Shown: positions 62,082 through 64,000 of the stretch, in pieces
How positions within the stretch are numbered: position 1 is the first letter of the stretch
Layout of the letters: every line of letters starts with the position of its first letter
Assembly: GCA_963816535.1 (NCBI GenBank)
Contig: CAWFKW010000003.1
Coordinates: 1,426,001-1,490,000, forward strand
Source of the DNA: CAWFKW01 sp963816535
GTDB taxonomy: Bacteria; Bacteroidota; Ignavibacteria; Tepidaquicellales; OLB5
Direction: 5' to 3'
DNA: 64,000 bases
Translations under genes and position numbers: made by a program
The notes under the pieces: generated by a model
Database searches by the model: none
What the model was told of the DNA's origin: nothing
What the model saw: the letters and a program-made list of their open reading frames with translations, nothing else

Positions 62082-62963
62082 TTACATCACGTGCTTAAAT
62101 CTTCTGTGAAACCAAAGCCAGTGGTCTGGGTTTTTTCTTATAGCGTCCTCAAGCATAGCCGTATGTTCCTGCGTAAACGCTTTGAAATTTTCTTCGTTAT
62201 ATTCTTTATACTTATTCATATCAATTTCTTTCATCTCGACGGTATACTTGTAATCCTTACCCCTTAGCGGTGCGCTGAACAGTACTGAAGCCCCGGTCTT
62301 GATCGCAAACCTTGCCGCCCCTTCGAAAGTCGGAACGTTATCGACAAAAAAATGCACCTTTACGCTGTTATCTTTTGGGGCGGTCTGGTCGCCAAGCATA
62401 GCGACTATCTTATTTTCCCCCAGCGCTCTGAGCGTTTCGCGCAGCGAGTTCTGCATTTCTATCATTCTGTTTCCGCCCGACTCCCTGATCTCATTTATCT
62501 TTACGTCAAGTTTCTCGTTTGACTGTTTCTTCACGATAACATTAATCGGATGGCCGATAATTCTGGCAACTCCATGCGCCATTAGCTCCCAGTTCCCGAA
62601 ATGAGCGCTTATTACAACTATTCCTCTCCCTCTTGCAAGACATGTTTCAAATAATTCCGGGTTTGTCACTGAAATAATTCTATTCAGCTCTTCTTCTTTC
62701 AGTTTTCTCAGGTAAAAGAACTCGAAAATTACTATTAATGTGTTTCTGTAAACGCTTTTTACAATCCTGCGAACATCGGCCCCGCTCATTTCAGGAAATG
62801 CCAGCTTCAGATTTAAAATCGCAGTTTTTTTTCTTATGGGAATAAAGTAATAGAACACAAGCGCATAGAATTCTGCAAGAAGATGCGAAAATGACAGCGG
62901 AAAGATAGGTACGGTTTTCTCAAGAACCACGAATAGTATATACTCAAGCGCATTCAATCTCAA
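62082..62963 (-). CDS. LpxL/HtrB-type lipid A acyltransferase
   Basis: The 293-aa protein has an N-terminal membrane segment (FPLSFSHLLAEFYALVFYYFIP) and the acyltransferase motif HFGNWE with His121 and Glu126, followed by IVKKQSNEKLD, AMLGDQTAP and GASVLFSAPLRGKDY. These LpxL/LpxM family enzymes add a secondary acyl chain to lipid A at the inner membrane. It ends with the usual FHRRFKHV tail. It is transcribed with the GT9 gene. Confidence 0.9.
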   Translation of the reverse strand: MRLNALEYILFVVLEKTVPIFPLSFSHLLAEFYALVFYYFIPIRKKTAILNLKLAFPEMSGADVRRIVKSVYRNTLIVIFEFFYLRKLKEEELNRIISVTNPELFETCLARGRGIVVISAHFGNWELMAHGVARIIGHPINVIVKKQSNEKLDVKINEIRESGGNRMIEMQNSLRETLRALGENKIVAMLGDQTAPKDNSVKVHFFVDNVPTFEGAARFAIKTGASVLFSAPLRGKDYKYTVEMKEIDMNKYKEYNEENFKAFTQEHTAMLEDAIRKNPDHWLWFHRRFKHVM

Positions 62964-63103
62964 AAATTAACCAAAAATGATAGCTATATCAATTTATAAC
63001 GCGGGGCCATGCGCTTACCTGCAGAGATGCATTTATGCCAACTCTTTGCCTGTAATGACGTTATTGAAATTACTATATTTACTTTCCAAAACAATAAAAA
63101 ATC

Positions 63104-64000
63104 ATGAAATACAGACAATTAGGAAAGTACGGCGTCAGGCTGTCTGAAATTGGGCTGGGCAGCTGGCTGACTTACGGGATGGGAATCGATAACAAAACTG
63201 CGCTCAAGTGCTTTAAGGCCGCGCTTGATCAGGGAATCATCTTTTTCGACACATCCGACATTTATAACAAAGGCGAAGCCGAAAAAACGCTGGGTAAGAT
63301 CCTGTTTAAGGAGCTTGAGCTCAGGCGGGAAGACGTTGTCCTGGCCACAAAGGTATTCTGGCCGATGTCGGCAAACCCGAACGACCAAGGGCTTTCGCGC
63401 AAACATGTAATGGAATCTGCGCATAAATCTCTCAAGAGGCTTAAGACAGATTATATAGACCTCTATCAGTGCCACCGCCACGACCCTAATACGCCAATGG
63501 AAGAAATTTGCAGAGTGTTTAACGACCTTATTCTGCAGGGGAAAGTTATCTACTGGGGAGTAAGCGAATGGACCGCCGAGAATATTGAAGAAGCAGTCAA
63601 TGTGTGCGAGAGATATAATCTGCACAAACCTGTTAGCAACCAGCCGCAGTATAATATACTGCGCTCCCAGATCGAAACAAACGGCGTTCTGGATGTTTCC
63701 GAAAAACACGGAATGGGACAGGTGGTTTGGTCGCCGATTGCGCAGGGAATGCTGACGGGGAAATATTCGGGTGGTAAAATTCCTGAGGATTCTCGCGCCG
63801 CACATGAAAAGATGGGAGCCTTTTTGAAAAATTACCTGGATAGAAACGTTCTCGATAAAGTTGACCGGTTCAAAGAGCTTGCTCTCGGCATGAACGTAAC
63901 TTCCCCGCAGCTGGCGCTTGCATGGTGCCTGAGAAAAAGCGGAATCACCTCTGCAATAACCAGCGCTTCAAAACCTGAACAGGTGATTGAAAATTGCGGC
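63104..64000 (+). CDS. Aldo/keto reductase, potassium-channel beta-like (incomplete at 3' end)
   Basis: From ATG 63104 the frame is open to the window edge, 299 codons, so the C-terminus is missing. It begins MKYRQLGKYGVRLSEIGLGS and has the catalytic tetrad Asp49 and Tyr54 (FFDTSDIYNKGEAE), Lys83 (ATKVFWP) and His124 (YQCHRHD), plus WSPIAQGMLTGKY and, near the edge, TSASKPEQV for NADPH binding. It reduces aldehydes or ketones with NADPH; the physiological substrate is unclear. The subgroup resembles the Kv-beta and YghZ-type reductases. Confidence 0.93.
   Translation, partial: MKYRQLGKYGVRLSEIGLGSWLTYGMGIDNKTALKCFKAALDQGIIFFDTSDIYNKGEAEKTLGKILFKELELRREDVVLATKVFWPMSANPNDQGLSRKHVMESAHKSLKRLKTDYIDLYQCHRHDPNTPMEEICRVFNDLILQGKVIYWGVSEWTAENIEEAVNVCERYNLHKPVSNQPQYNILRSQIETNGVLDVSEKHGMGQVVWSPIAQGMLTGKYSGGKIPEDSRAAHEKMGAFLKNYLDRNVLDKVDRFKELALGMNVTSPQLALAWCLRKSGITSAITSASKPEQVIENCG

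Noticed and set aside
63119..63805. 228-aa minus-strand frame at the window end
   Set aside because: It is antisense to the aldo/keto reductase, whose catalytic motifs are in the plus-strand frame; the translated peptide has no family motif.

Overview
The window most resembles a chromosome segment from the Ignavibacteria / Bacteroidota-Chlorobi lineage, probably an uncultured member. The evidence is several secreted proteins ending in a type IX secretion (T9SS) sorting domain with the NYPNPFNP motif, a gingipain-fold PorU-type sortase, a single-chain E2-E1 2-oxoglutarate dehydrogenase, a DUF2723 membrane protein, a TamB plus Omp85 pair, and sparse Shine-Dalgarno sites with several TTG/GTG starts. 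No rRNA, tRNA, CRISPR array, phage or plasmid replication gene was recognised.

Layout. 1-4.2 kb: a small unknown gene, then a GH130 mannoside phosphorylase-like enzyme whose start codon is missing, and a two-domain glycosyltransferase. 4.3-10.9 kb: tamB converging on an Omp85 protein (outer-membrane assembly). 11.3-14.2 kb: DUF2723 (GT117-like) membrane protein. 14.2-15.0 kb: terminators and two unlisted paralogous single-span mini-proteins of 34 and 37 aa. 15.3-22.9 kb: kgd and a large PAS/GAF sensor kinase. 23.4-29.8 kb: three tandem, start/stop-overlapping beta-propeller surface proteins with T9SS tails; the third is cut by a complete IS3-family element (27100-28387) whose removal with one AAC duplication restores the frame exactly. 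29.8-30.9 kb: a REP-associated tyrosine transposase (RAYT) inside its own palindrome array. 31.0-35.4 kb: a promoter, a structured leader/terminator that may be a small RNA or attenuator, and the PorU-like protease.

35.5-39.4 kb is housekeeping: rpiB, then on the minus strand CBS protein, MoxR/Mg-chelatase-like ATPase, clpS and aat; the last two together make an N-degron module. 39.6-45.8 kb is accessory surface biology: a five-FN3, dockerin-like secreted protein, a protein that borrows the leader of the propeller family, and two lipoproteins built from one unrecognised ~120-aa domain in one or two copies. 45.9-49.2 kb: VOC protein, RidA, S41 protease, GNAT. 49.4-54.7 kb: two secreted metallopeptidases (M61, M1) and a GT39-like membrane transferase. 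54.9-60.1 kb: thyX, two membrane proteins, uvrA. 60.3-64.0 kb: DUF1801-like protein, lipid A/LPS genes (GT9 and LpxL-like) and an aldo/keto reductase that runs off the end.

The intergenic DNA is unusually rich in dispersed palindromes. At least four families are visible: the RAYT REP (ATTCGTG..CACGAAT), a bipartite CGCTCC-TAA-CGGAGC element, a CCCGCC/GGCGGG element nested inside a REP copy, and a 124-bp long imperfect palindrome at 60.8 kb. The best candidates for undescribed biology are the mini-protein pair, the leader RNA before the PorU-like gene, the lipoprotein domain, and the second REP family.
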